Source of the DNA: Spraguea lophii
Lineage: Eukaryota > Microsporidia > Spragueidae
Direction of reading: 5' to 3'
NCBI GenBank assembly: GCA_001887945.1
Contig: LDOQ01000005.1
Span: forward strand, 85,203-149,202
Length of the DNA: 64,000 nt
Made by a program: the position numbers and the translations under genes. A model generated the notes under the pieces. That model had not been told where the DNA came from and ran no database searches. It saw nothing but the letters and a program-made list of their open reading frames with translations. Shown piece after piece: positions 1-10,645 of the stretch (its first letter is position 1; each line of letters opens with the position of its first letter).

Positions 1-1484
1 TTTTATATTCCGTTTTATTTCTAATATTGTGAATATCTTCAAATTTGGAATTTAAATACTTATTATGTTTTATTTGTTGTTGTTAATTTCTTTTACGATG
101 AATTATATCTTTTTAAATTGTTGATCCAGAAATAGGTATTCCATTATAAGGGAATTTATTATAACCCGTTTGGCTTGGCGATTAGGGGGTGGTAACCACA
201 TCACAAGCCTAGCGGATTTGAATTCTCCACCAGAAATAATTTTCAAAAAAAAATAAAAGTTAGAAGAGAAGAAAAGAAAGGAAAGGATGTTGAGTGGATG
301 GGAGTCAATAGCATAGCTTTGGCTATTCTTTGTATGCTGGACATGTTATTAGATTAAAGTAATATTTCCAGGTACAATTGTAATTCTTGTATTGATTTGT
401 GGCTCAAGCAGTAATAAGCCAAGAAAAAATCTCATTAAAAATTATAGAATGATGATTACATTATATTCTGAATCCTCATGCACAGAAATATAATATATGA
501 TGGGATTAATACATATCTATGGCAATAACTGGTTAGTATAAGTTTAAGTGTACCAGAATCAAAGGTCATAGACCACGATAGGTTGTAACTAACAAGACAA
601 TTTCTATAAATAAAAGTTTTATTAAAAAAATATCTAATATTTTCAATTCCTTTATTAGTAACCATAATCCACATATTTATTCGTTAAAATGTGGATTTTA
701 ACATTAAAAAATAAATGGCTTCACAAATGCAAAATATCTTACATGAGATCGCATTGACAATTATCCTTTTTAATATGATTTTTTCTCGCATCTTTATAAT
801 ATACTTTTTTCTTTTTATTGATATATCATTAAAGCAGTAATGTTGTTACAATTCTGATAATGTCTACCATTTCAATTATCTTTTTATCAAGAATATACAA
901 CATTAAACGTTTTGAACTTTTAAATAAACTTGAGTAACAATCATATTCGTATTATTATTTTTTAAAAAAGTACTAATCCAAGCAGATATTAGAATAGAAT
1001 TTTTAGATGTATGGTGTTCTAATTATGTGATAATCTCGGATATTTTCTTAGAAAATAAAAAGTTCTCAAAATAGCCTTATCCTGTATCTTAGATGCTTGT
1101 TATTGATAAAAAGAGTAGTAGTAATGCACTGATAATATGCATGTAAAATTTTCTCCATATTATTAAGAGATAAAAAATTTTGATTATAAATGGTATATGT
1201 ATATTATACGACTTCAAAAAACTACCAATCTCATAGTATCACAAAATAACTTAAGAAGGTTTTATTATATAAAATATTTATTAAATCATCATTACATCTA
1301 AAAATTAGATACTTTTATTTCATTTACAATTTTTCTTAATATTGTATTTTATTTTTGTAATTATTTTCATATATCTTCGCTATACCCTAATATGACATTT
1401 AAATAAACAATTGACTACAAAATATCAAACATACTTAAATATAACATTTAATAAATCGGTTTAATACATAATATAATTACATTT
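1..1484. other. Gene-poor left end with dispersed repeat
   Basis: I see no convincing gene here. The only open frame of note (456-674, minus) lies inside a diverged dispersed repeat and lacks any start signal. Positions 172-209 hold a relatively GC-rich stem-loop: ggcttg (172-177) pairs with caagcc (204-209) around gtgg-taa-ccac (189-199). Positions ~250-625 are a copy of repeat family A. The rest (~700-1480) is A+T-rich without recognisable content. Confidence 0.5.
250..625 (-). repeat. Dispersed repeat family A, copy 1
   Basis: The reverse complement of this stretch aligns by eye along its length, with many substitutions and small indels, to 63411-63790 on the plus strand. Shared landmarks in order are aaacttttatttata, ttaaa-ttatacta, acaagRattR, cctgg/ccagg with ttaatct, ctactcaac or ccactcaac, and a final pyrimidine tract. 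Shorter relatives occur near 12098-12290 (+) and 23950-24125 (-). No coding frame survives, so its original nature (transposon remnant or other) is unknown. Confidence 0.6.
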
Positions 1485-2519
1485 TTATTTATAACCTCCA
1501 TCTGACATATATTTTAATAAGTCTTTTGAATTTTTTTCTAAAAAGCATATTTCATAAACACATGTTAAAATAGGATATTTTTCTTTTGCTTTACAAGTTT
1601 CTATATAATTATATATACCGAATATTGTTTCACAAACATCCGTTACTTGACCATTAAAGATTAAATCGATATTGTTAGGTTTCAATTGTAATTCTGCTAA
1701 AATTTTCCCTGAATAAAAATTTCTTCCCGAGAAAATATTTATGATGTTCTCTTTAACATTGATATGTTCATTTATAAAATTTGTAGATATATCCGAATAA
1801 ATACTTTTACATAATCTTACAATTTCAAATGTATAATTTCTCATAAATTCTATTCGTTCACCTAAAGTTGTATTATACCCAACAAATATCCCAATTGAAA
1901 AAGATAATATTGATGATAATGAGTGTATAAAATCTAAAAATTCATGGTTTTGTGTAAATTTTATTTTACAATCATTGCTTTTAAGAACTTCGTCTGCTAT
2001 GGATTTATATTTAAGATTATCTGATCCGATGGTTAATGTCCCAATAAACCCACCTTCGGCTTTAAAAAATATTTCAGAACCTTTTAACACTGCACAATTA
2101 ATATTAAGATGTGATTTTAAATAAGATGAAAATGCTATTAACTTTTGATTTTCATAATATATACCTTTTGTTATACAAAATATAAAAACGTTTGGTTTTA
2201 ATATATTTTTCATACTTTTAATTATTTTTTCTGAATATTTTTGTGGTATAGCAAAAAATAATATATCTGATTTTGAAAGAATTATAGATAGGTTTGATTC
2301 AGCAAATATATTATCGGGCAAATAAACACCAGGAAGATATTTTACATTTTCTCTTTCTTTGTTTATTATTCCTGATAACTTTCTTCTATTTATTAGTATT
2401 TCAAATGTCCAAAGATACACATTATTTTTATAGTTGTTAAGTTTTTTTACATTCTTGGAAATTGATATGGCTAATGTTGTAGCCCAAACTCCACACCCAA
2501 TAACACCAACACTTTTCAT
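1485..2519 (-). CDS. GPD1: Glycerol-3-phosphate dehydrogenase (NAD)-like protein, divergent
   Basis: The 344-residue protein has the family's usual length. It has an N-terminal Rossmann fold with GCGVWATTLA at residues 8-17, a strand-plus-Lys segment CITKG at 115-119 (K118, the first conserved lysine) and a GSEIFFKAEGG segment at 147-157 where the family has its ANxA motif. The active enzyme converts dihydroxyacetone phosphate and NADH to glycerol-3-phosphate in the cytosol. The second catalytic lysine, expected in the helix around residues 200-205, is replaced (LSSIL, serine at 202), and the ANxA asparagine is also missing. It is therefore probably a paralogue or pseudoenzyme. No CCC signal precedes the ATG, unlike most genes here, and it sits alone in gene-poor DNA. 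The family is fairly sure; activity is doubtful. Confidence 0.75.
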   Translation of the reverse strand: MKSVGVIGCGVWATTLAISISKNVKKLNNYKNNVYLWTFEILINRRKLSGIINKERENVKYLPGVYLPDNIFAESNLSIILSKSDILFFAIPQKYSEKIIKSMKNILKPNVFIFCITKGIYYENQKLIAFSSYLKSHLNINCAVLKGSEIFFKAEGGFIGTLTIGSDNLKYKSIADEVLKSNDCKIKFTQNHEFLDFIHSLSSILSFSIGIFVGYNTTLGERIEFMRNYTFEIVRLCKSIYSDISTNFINEHINVKENIINIFSGRNFYSGKILAELQLKPNNIDLIFNGQVTDVCETIFGIYNYIETCKAKEKYPILTCVYEICFLEKNSKDLLKYMSDGGYK

Positions 2520-2962
2520 TTATTATTTTTTGTTCAAAATTTTATATATGATATAATTTACCTTTTGAGTAATTTTGAAATTTGATTATGATAATAGAAA
2601 TAAAAAGTTTAAAAAGGAAAATATAACAGAAATGTATTATGCTAATTTTTGAATTATGTTATTTTAATTTCAAACGTCTTAATATAAATTTTCAATATCA
2701 AAATATAAAATATGTCATTACAACAAAAATTAAGTGTTTTTTTTTGTTTTTTTAAATACATATATAGAACCATTATAATATTAATTGTTAATAAAATTTT
2801 TAAAAATTTTAATTTTGAAATGATTGAAAAAAATAATCATAAATATTTTATTTTGAGTGAAGTTTAAATATAAAATATTATTACTCTATATATCATCTGA
2901 TGAAATATTCTGATTATTTACATTTGGACATTTTTAAATATATTTAATATCAACATTTTCAA
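2520..2962. other. A+T-rich intergenic region
   Basis: This region separates the GPD1-like gene from the tRNA. It holds only A+T-rich sequence with homopolymer runs (for example T and A tracts around 2735-2760). I see no gene. Confidence 0.5.
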
Positions 2963-3034
2963 GCCGAATTAGCTCAGAGGTAGAGCGTCAGTCTTGTAAA
3001 CTGAAGGTCAGGTGTTCGATTCCCCTATTCGGCT
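2963..3034 (+). tRNA. tRNA-Thr (anticodon UGU)
   Basis: This is a complete 72-nt cloverleaf. The acceptor stem gccgaat (2963-2969) pairs with attcggc (3027-3033). The D arm is gctc/gagc. The anticodon stem tcagt/actga encloses loop cttgtaa, giving anticodon TGT at 2995-2997. The T arm is aggtg-ttcgatt-cccct with one mismatched pair. The discriminator base is T at 3034 and the 3' CCA is not encoded. There is no intron. Internal A and B boxes are intact, and a short T run follows at 3036-3042. Confidence 0.95.
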
Positions 3035-3174
3035 ATTTTATTTATTGCAAAAATTTTTATTTGTTTCATAAAATATTTTTAACTAATTTTTATTGATCCT
3101 TTATTAGTCTGGACCTATAATCCTTTATCTAAAATTCAAATATCATCATTTTACAGATTTTCTTTCTCCATCCC

Positions 3175-4080
3175 ATGAAATTCGAAGAAACATTGTCAAA
3201 ATTTAAACAATTAGTATCAGAGAAAAATGACATTAAAACAGAACTAAAATCAATAGACAAAACTCTTAGACCTTACGAAATAATAGAAGAAATTGAGAAG
3301 CACAAATCTAATTTAAAAAATCTCGATTGTAAACAATTACTTTTCGTTTTAGAGGAATTAGAATACTCACAATCTTATTTCGATAAAGGAAATGATGAAA
3401 ACATAAAAAATAAAATAAAAACATTGAAAGAATTAATCGTAAAATTTATTATAAAAGAAATAATGAATGAAATAAAACAAAACTCAATAAGTATTAGTGG
3501 AAATACCACGATCAGAAAAGCATTAATGATTTTTAATGATTTACAATATTTTGAAATTAATTTTCTAAGAATACGTAAAATAGAAATCAATAGAAATATT
3601 TTATGTTTGCAAGATAAAATACTTCATCATATTGTTGAACTATTAAAAAGAGAAATATTTTTATATTTTAGTATTTTTAGAGATGAAAAGATATTTGAAT
3701 TATTTTTAACTTCTATTTTCAAATCTCTTTTACCATCGGTAAATAAAGCAGAATTGTGTAAATTAAGAGAACAATATAAAAATAAAAAATTAGAAAATGA
3801 AAATATAGAGTATTTAATCAAAAATATGAATACAGATGATAATTTACAAAAAATAGCAGAATTATATTTTTATACTTTTGTAAAAAATTTTATTAGAAAT
3901 GAATATAAAATAGAAGAAGTAATAATATCACAGGAATATGAAATAAAAAATAATTTAAAAAAAGAAGAGAATGTTAAAATAGAAACAGAAATAAAGGTTT
4001 CTTCGAAAAACACAAAAGATGAATTAGAAATAAAGAAAAATAATAAAAGACCTGAAGCATATGAAGGATTTGAATTGTAA
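3175..4080 (+). CDS. Hypothetical alpha-helical protein
   Basis: The predicted protein has 301 residues and I do not recognise it. It is almost wholly helical and lysine/glutamate-rich. It opens with a coiled-coil-like segment (~1-100), has a middle part rich in hydrophobic heptads (~100-235), and ends in a charged tail (~250-301) closing with EAYEGFEL. There is no signal peptide or membrane segment. The start is well supported because tccc lies directly before the ATG at 3175. The architecture would fit a tethering-complex or other rod-like subunit, but that is only a guess. It reads in the same direction as the next gene, 87 bp downstream of its stop. Confidence 0.75.
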   Translation: MKFEETLSKFKQLVSEKNDIKTELKSIDKTLRPYEIIEEIEKHKSNLKNLDCKQLLFVLEELEYSQSYFDKGNDENIKNKIKTLKELIVKFIIKEIMNEIKQNSISISGNTTIRKALMIFNDLQYFEINFLRIRKIEINRNILCLQDKILHHIVELLKREIFLYFSIFRDEKIFELFLTSIFKSLLPSVNKAELCKLREQYKNKKLENENIEYLIKNMNTDDNLQKIAELYFYTFVKNFIRNEYKIEEVIISQEYEIKNNLKKEENVKIETEIKVSSKNTKDELEIKKNNKRPEAYEGFEL

Positions 4081-4167
4081 AAATAAATAATTTTTTATTT
4101 GAATATTCTCCTTTATTGATCATGATATTCTCCTTATTTCTTGATATTTCCTATACTATTTCTGCCC

Positions 4168-4581
4168 ATGAAAATTTCTTTCATTCTTTCTTCCACCACC
4201 CATAACCTAAATTTTATATCATGGATAAAAGAAAATATTCAAATTTCTCAAATAACTTTGATATTTATTTTATCCGATTATCCAATAATAACACATTCAC
4301 AATTTCTTATTTTTACTCCATTCATCAATAAAATAAGAAAAGAAGAAAATATTAAGAGAATAAAAGAAACTGTTGAACAAATAAAAAAAATATCCAATAT
4401 ATCTGACATAATAACAATAGTTATGGACGAAGAAGATCAAAATAAACTACATAGAGCATTAAAGACTACAAAACCTGATCTTGTTGTAATAAATAAAAAT
4501 TTTAGATTGAAGAATTTCATAAGATTAGATGATTTTATAGGAAATATAAAAATTAAGATGATAAAAATACCGACTGAATAA
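4168..4581 (+). CDS. Hypothetical small alpha/beta protein
   Basis: The predicted protein has 137 residues and no family I recognise. I chose the ATG at 4168 because ccc lies immediately before it; the reading frame runs open upstream to a TTG at 4141 but without an ATG or signal. The sequence alternates hydrophobic strands (MKISFIL at 1-7, ITLIFIL, DIITIVM) with amphipathic helices, and KPDLVVINK near residue 105 looks like a Rossmann-like strand. That gives a weak resemblance to universal-stress or nucleotide-binding folds, not enough for a function. Confidence 0.65.
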   Translation: MKISFILSSTTHNLNFISWIKENIQISQITLIFILSDYPIITHSQFLIFTPFINKIRKEENIKRIKETVEQIKKISNISDIITIVMDEEDQNKLHRALKTTKPDLVVINKNFRLKNFIRLDDFIGNIKIKMIKIPTE

Positions 4582-5075
4582 ATTATATATTAAATTATTT
4601 TGTTCTTCTAAGCAAAATAAAATATATCATTGTTTCTGTATCGTTTCCTAAATTTTTAATAAACACATTTTCGTTAAAAGATTATGTATTGCGTGTCTTT
4701 TCATAAAATTATTTGATTATTGATATATCAACTTTCTTAAACTGTTACAAACAATATAATACAATTACATTAAATTATTTCTTTATGTCTCCATTAATAT
4801 AATCTTAGTTTATATTTTAAGATATTAGGAATTTACGTATAATATACGTTACTTCGTACTTTTATAAAATTTTAACATTTTTCATCGTATGATATTAATA
4901 GATCAGTAATCAATACAAAATTCTTTTACAGATATAGATGATTTTTATTTTAACTTTGGAATAAAACAAAATCTAAATACACAACATTATGTTATTATCG
5001 TTATCTTTTTTTCAAAAAATAAAAAATAATTCCTTCAGATTTCAGAAGAAAAGAAAAAATAAAATTTAAAAACAT
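4582..5075. other. Convergent intergenic region
   Basis: This is about 0.5 kb between the convergent genes ending at 4581 and 5076. It is A+T-rich with no frame, tRNA or clear repeat that I can identify. Confidence 0.45.
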
Positions 5076-6056
5076 TTAATTGATTCTTAATTTAGAAAGA
5101 GCAGATAACAACAATAAAGGATCTGTACTTCCATTGTGTATGAAAGAAAACATTTTTTTAAACATATCTTCACATTTAGATTTGGCATTTTTTACATATT
5201 TTCTTATTACAACCATAGCATCTGTTAATTTATTTACTTTGTAATTGAAATCTTTAAATTCATACGCATCTTCTTTCCTCGTTACTTTATCAAAAGATTT
5301 TATTTCTACGATATTTTTCTCGAAAATTTCTTCTTTAACTTCCTCCCATTTTACTATTTCTTCTTTTATTTCTTCTAATTCTCTATCTAATTCTTCAACC
5401 TTGGCTTCTCTCTTCAAATTTATATCTTTTATACTATTTTTTATTAATTTACTTATTTCTACAAGTTCTTTATCTTTTTCTCGTTCACATATAAAATCTA
5501 CACTATAATTTATTAATCCTATTATCTTTTCTTCTAAATCTAAAGAATTATCAACTATTTCATAATATTTTAATGGTGATATATTATTTTTTTTAGGTGG
5601 GATAGGTATATCAATTATATCTTTTTTAGTTTCTATTTTAATATCTATCATAGATTCATTTAATTGTGTGTCATTGGTATCTTTAATAATATTTTCTGTT
5701 TCTTCCTCATTCTTCTTTATTTTTATTTTATTATCTTTTTTGTTATTGATTATTTTTTTCTTTATATTTTTATCTACTTTACTTTTATCATTATTTTTAT
5801 TATTTTCTTTTATATTCTTCTTTCCTCCTTTCTTAGTTTTATCATTATATTTTCCAAAATTAAATTGAAAAGATATATCTTCTTTTAACACCTTATTACT
5901 CTTCTCATCATTTATTTTTCTCTTTACACCATCCTTGGTCCAATATTCAAAACCTATATCTTTAGATTGTACATTGTTACAAACTTTCTTATTCTTAATA
6001 GCATTTTCTGGTTTCTTATTGACATATTGAAAAATAAAACCATCAACATTCTGCAT
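5076..6056 (-). CDS. Lys-rich coiled-coil protein, possible Dsn1/Mis13-type kinetochore subunit
   Basis: The 326-residue protein has a lysine/asparagine-rich disordered N-terminal part (~60-150). A helical domain follows (~165-300) with a strong coiled coil around 195-240 containing EELDRELEEIKEEIVKWEEV. It ends in a short motif, DPLLLLSALSKLRIN. A lone tryptophan in the coiled coil and a C-terminal LLxALS motif are reminiscent of the Mis12-complex subunit Dsn1/Mis13, but this rests on two short matches only. The start at 6056 is supported by accc 8-11 nt upstream on the coding strand. If it is not Dsn1, it is simply an uncharacterised coiled-coil protein. Confidence 0.6.
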   Translation of the reverse strand: MQNVDGFIFQYVNKKPENAIKNKKVCNNVQSKDIGFEYWTKDGVKRKINDEKSNKVLKEDISFQFNFGKYNDKTKKGGKKNIKENNKNNDKSKVDKNIKKKIINNKKDNKIKIKKNEEETENIIKDTNDTQLNESMIDIKIETKKDIIDIPIPPKKNNISPLKYYEIVDNSLDLEEKIIGLINYSVDFICEREKDKELVEISKLIKNSIKDINLKREAKVEELDRELEEIKEEIVKWEEVKEEIFEKNIVEIKSFDKVTRKEDAYEFKDFNYKVNKLTDAMVVIRKYVKNAKSKCEDMFKKMFSFIHNGSTDPLLLLSALSKLRIN

Positions 6057-7370
6057 TTGTTTGCGGGTAAAAAATATATTAAAAAAATAATGATAAAAAT
6101 GATAAAGGCGGTAAAACGAAAGATGAGAATGCGGGATGCTTTATAATGATAAATAATACAATTCTAATATTATTTATAATGAGATTAATATGGTTTACAT
6201 TAAAATAATAACTTTTATATAAAATTATTATTTCTATATGATTTTAATATCATTTCTAGATGGTTTATAACCATTGGTATTTTTTTATTCTTTATACATT
6301 CATATATAATACACTTACTTCTTTGATATTTTTTTATTAAATATTTGTTAATCTTTAAACAAATCTATCAACAATGTTTTGAGAAATAACAAAATATTTA
6401 AATTATTATATTTGAATCCTCAATTCAAAGTTATTTTCAAAACTAAAAACAGAAATAGAGGAAGTATGAGATAAAGCGAATCCAAAGGGTTTATTCTGTA
6501 TTTTATATATTATTATATCCTAATTCTAATGATAAATTAAAATAATGATTAGCTAGTATAATTATATCTTTATATTAATTAATGATTAAAATAATAATAT
6601 AGTTGTTGTAAAACTATAATATTAGGTGAATGAAAATTTTATCCTCCCTTAATGGAAAACAAAAAAATATAGAAAGAAAAAAGAAATCATCATATTAAGA
6701 TTAACAAGAAAGAAATTTTCTAATACTATAAAATAAAAAAATAAAACAAAGTTAATGTATATTTGTAATGAAAATAATTAGTATAAATATATTGTGTGTT
6801 ATAATGAATAAACAATTTCATTTTAATATAGTAAAACTATTTTTTAACGCAACCAAAACGTTATTTAAAAAATAAAATATATCTAAGTGTTATGAATATA
6901 GTGATATTTTTAAAAAAGAATATAATTATATGTTAGTCAGTATAACATAATTAAATATTTTATAATCATATTTATTTTTGTATTTATAAACGTTGTTTTT
7001 AAGAAATAGAATTAGAAATTAACTACGTATAGTATCTCTTCCTTATTGATTTTCTTTTTATCTTTTAACTTTTATATTCGCACGCGCTAAAATAAGATTA
7101 TGTATATTTTATTTATAAAATAATTATCTTTTATAAAACTTAGTAACAATACTTAAATATATAATATAAAAATATTATTGTTTATTATCTTATATCTACA
7201 ACTTTATAATAATATTTAAATATAAAATTATTATATTTTATTTTTTTTGTATCAAATATTTATATTTATGGTCAAATCCGTTAATTAAAAAATTTCGAAG
7301 AATTCAAATTTTGAAAAAGGTATATATAATGTAAATTAAAAATTATACATAATCGAAGTTTTATAAATAC
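6057..7370. other. 1.3-kb gene-free region
   Basis: There are divergent genes on both sides, but the spacing far exceeds most neighbours. The sequence is very A+T-rich, with only short frames and stop codons in all phases. I see no RNA gene, and no member of repeat families A or B is evident. Confidence 0.45.
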
Positions 7371-8222
7371 ATGTTAGCTGTTGACAGTGTTTGTACTGTT
7401 GTTTATGATGATTGCTTAAGAATAATCGATGGTGATATATTAAAAGCTTTAGAATATACAAATGATTATTATGTGAGATTACATCCAGAAAAAAAATACC
7501 AGGATTATTTTTTTATCAATATTAAAATAAATAATGGTTATTCCGCTTTAGAAATAGCAGAAAAATTAAAAAAAGGTGTATTTTTTATTGATTTTGAATA
7601 TTATGAGTTTAATAGTACTGCGAAAGGGTATTTATATGTATATTTACAAAATTCTTTAGGTATTGTATTAAAATTAATGGTAAGGTGTGCAAATAATTAT
7701 AAAATATCATATTTAAATTTGTTTTTAGAAGTATTTAAAAATATAAAATTAAAAGGATATTTCCTTCCGAGTACAATAATTGATAAAGAATTTAAAAATC
7801 CTTTCATACTTTTTATATCATTTAACGTTCTTCCACATGAAGTTAAATCTAAAAAACTATCTGTATCATCAATATTATATTGGATAATACGTGTAACATC
7901 ACAAAAGTTTGTTAATTACTATGAAATGGGAAAGTTTAAATCTAGTTACTATCCTCATATTAGCTTTCTTTCCAAAAAATATAATATTAGAAATAAGGAT
8001 GGTATGTTAAAATACTATGTTATAGAAGGTGAATTAAAAAAAGTAACTGTTTATAAAATTGGAATAACGTGGAAAGCGTTATATATTGATATTAGTCATT
8101 TACTTTTAGGAAAAAATAAATTTCATGTAACTATAGCTTATTGTGAGACAGAAAAGAAAATGACAATAAAAGAAATTCTTAAGGTAACAAATATAATAAA
8201 TTCGTTAGTGTTTTTAAATTAG
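7371..8222 (+). CDS. Orphan protein with two HxS/T motifs (possible 2H phosphoesterase-like fold)
   Basis: The 283-residue protein matches no family I recognise with confidence. Its C-terminal ~130 residues carry two motifs of the 2H phosphoesterase type: PHISFL (His196, Ser198) and FHVTIAYC (His252, Thr254). Each is a hydrophobic strand, and they are 56 residues apart with strand-rich sequence between. 2H enzymes (LigT, CPDases, the C-terminal domain of fungal tRNA ligase) cleave 2',3'-cyclic phosphates or similar bonds; their usual spacing is larger. The N-terminal half is unassigned. There is no CCC signal before the ATG. The gene stands isolated between 1.3 and 2.4 kb of empty DNA, consistent with an accessory or fast-evolving gene. 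Confidence 0.65.
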   Translation: MLAVDSVCTVVYDDCLRIIDGDILKALEYTNDYYVRLHPEKKYQDYFFINIKINNGYSALEIAEKLKKGVFFIDFEYYEFNSTAKGYLYVYLQNSLGIVLKLMVRCANNYKISYLNLFLEVFKNIKLKGYFLPSTIIDKEFKNPFILFISFNVLPHEVKSKKLSVSSILYWIIRVTSQKFVNYYEMGKFKSSYYPHISFLSKKYNIRNKDGMLKYYVIEGELKKVTVYKIGITWKALYIDISHLLLGKNKFHVTIAYCETEKKMTIKEILKVTNIINSLVFLN

Positions 8223-10645
8223 TAAATATTTTATTTGTATAATAATAATGATTTGGTATTATAATATTTTAAACTCTTAAATATTTTGTATAGTGTAGTT
8301 AATGATCTTTTATCAAAATTTAAAGGAAAGGGTTTTATTTTTAAATTGTGATCTAAAGTTTTAGATATATGCGTTAGTTATTTTATAAATCATAAAACAT
8401 TTTTTATTTATCGGTATTGTTTTATTTTATTTGGGAGGGAGACAGGTAAAGTTACGCATATATGGTAATTGGAAAAAAAATCCGGATTCTTGGAATAGTG
8501 AATTTTTTCAGGATTAACTTGAAGAATGCTTAATAAAACTTTTATTTTTAAATTTAATGATTTATTTAATATTGTGTTACAAATAATCCTTTGATAATAT
8601 TCACAATATAATATATTTTTGAAAAAATAATGTTATTGTCATGAACAATTTTTTTAAAATAGTATAATCATATGTAATTCCTTTTATTTCGCTTAGAAAA
8701 GAAGAAAATTTTTCATTCATCTATTAGTGTGTTATGGCTACTAAACTACATATATAGTACGCGTACTAATGACATTTCATCCTCGAAAATCCTTTTTTAA
8801 TTAATATTACCACTTATTTAGAACGGCTATGCCTTTAGAACGACAATTTCAATAACAATCTTTGGCTGTATCGGTAAAAAGGATTTTGTTTAACTGTTGA
8901 TTTAGTTAATACCGTGAAAAAGATAAGGAATTTAATCGAAATTATAAAAATATACGATGTATACATATGAAAAATCTTAAAATTCTGAAATACAAGGTAA
9001 AATTATATTAACATAAATATTGTAGTAGTTACGAATTTAAGTCAAAGTTAATTTCAAAAATCAAAAACCACAATTGTCTTCGAAAAAACGGATACAATTA
9101 AAAGATTTCTGACCTTTTTCAAAAAACTTAATCGGATAAATAATCGAAAAGAAATAATTTTTTTTCGATTTTCTTGTTACTCATGTGTATTGAAAATACC
9201 CATCATTTTTAAATGATCTTTTCAAGTTTCTATCAAACAATAATATTTTATCAATAGAAAAAATATGTTTTTGTGTAATTTCAAAACTGTTTATTGAATT
9301 ATTAAAATATTTTTTAATTAGGCAATCGGCATTTAATTCATTTTTTTATTATAAGAGAAAATCTGGATGTTTAATCAAATTTTTAAAGAAGGCTCATTCT
9401 TGGAATATAAAATGTTTTAATTTTTTTATTTTTTAAATATAATAAAAAATCCGTGAAAAAAATACAATAATGAGAATTATCATTTACTTAATTCAGATCA
9501 ACAGATGATAGATATTTATTTTATCTATGATATTTTATCAATATCATAAGTATTGTTAAATACTTTTATTAAAACAATTAACGTCAACAGAGAGGTCCAT
9601 TATTTACATCTGAATTACAATATAATTATAAACTTTTTAATGATAAATACATCGATAATATCAATGTCTTTTATTATATGTCTTTTAGCTTTTCATTATC
9701 ATTATCAATCCAAGAAATATATAAATATTAAGATTATTAACATAATTATAAAATTCTCTAATAATATTATAGAGGTTAATTTAACAATTCAATACAAAAG
9801 CAATTTTCTGATAATTTAATGAAGTATTTATCACTATTTCTTTTATCCAATCCCAACTTCAAATATTTTTAATTGGACTTTGAAATGATAAAAAATATAC
9901 ATTCGCTGTTATTCTTTTATAAGAATCTATTTAACGTATTACAATCCTTTTTTGTATATTTTTAGATAAGAATACAATATTCTAAACCTTCAATATTGTT
10001 TGATATGTTTATCAAAGAAATATTTAAAGTATGTGTAATTTCATTATTATTATAAACTTTAAGTAAAAATTATTTATATTTAAATTTATCAAACAATACT
10101 GAAGATTTATTATTTGTCATTATAAATAAATTTAATCTATATCCATACCATAGACTCTCTTTTATAAAGAGGTTAACAACATATCTTAATAACAAATACA
10201 ATTTCTTTCTGTAATAATAAACTATGATTTATGAATAATATTAATATTCTTACAATTGTCATTAAAAAAGAAGGTAAATAGAGAATTTTTATAATTTATT
10301 TTTAAATTATTGAAATTAAAAATATTTAAATATTTAAGTTTTCAATTTATTCTTATAATTATTTTTATTATAAAATATACTATTACTTTATAAATTGGAA
10401 TATTTACTAATAATTTAAAAATATTTAAAATGATAATATATCATTCAATCTATTATTTTCTTCATTTCATAAATAAATGTATTTCTCTATTAGACATATT
10501 TAAATAATATTTATAATTATATCATTATATATCTTATTATATTCTAATAAATACAAGCTACATATTCTAATTACTTTAAATTTCAGTTTACCATCATTTA
10601 ATACTTTTTTTAAATTATTTTTTTTTATTTTTTTACCCACCCTTA
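8223..10645. other. 2.4-kb gene-free region
   Basis: This is the longest stretch without a convincing gene. A frame at 9553-9819 starts with TTG, has no signal and looks like random A+T-rich translation. Two places share an attcttggaata phrase after an atcYgga stretch (near 8480 and 9362-9402), and aataaaacttttattt at ~8533 echoes the start of repeat family A. These hint at old decayed repeats that I cannot delimit. Confidence 0.45.
10578..10642 (+). promoter_or_regulatory. Microsporidian AAATTT and CCC signals of RPL21
   Basis: AAATTT lies at 10578-10583, and CCCACCC at 10636-10642 ends 3 nt before the RPL21 ATG. Both elements are described as transcription signals upstream of microsporidian genes, AAATTT particularly at ribosomal protein genes. 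The position of the CCC implies a very short 5' untranslated region. Confidence 0.65.

Noticed and set aside
285..310. Phrase gttgagtggatgggagt resembling the 3' part of 5S rRNA
   Set aside because: The rest of the 5S structure is missing upstream, and the phrase belongs to a repeat copy whose partner at the right end differs there.
456..674. 72-codon minus-strand frame at the left end
   Set aside because: It lies within repeat family A, has no start signal, no recognisable protein sequence, and the aligned right-hand copy does not keep the frame.
9553..9819. 88-codon plus-strand frame
   Set aside because: It starts with TTG, has no CCC or family similarity, and has the Asn/Ile/Lys composition expected of random A+T-rich DNA.
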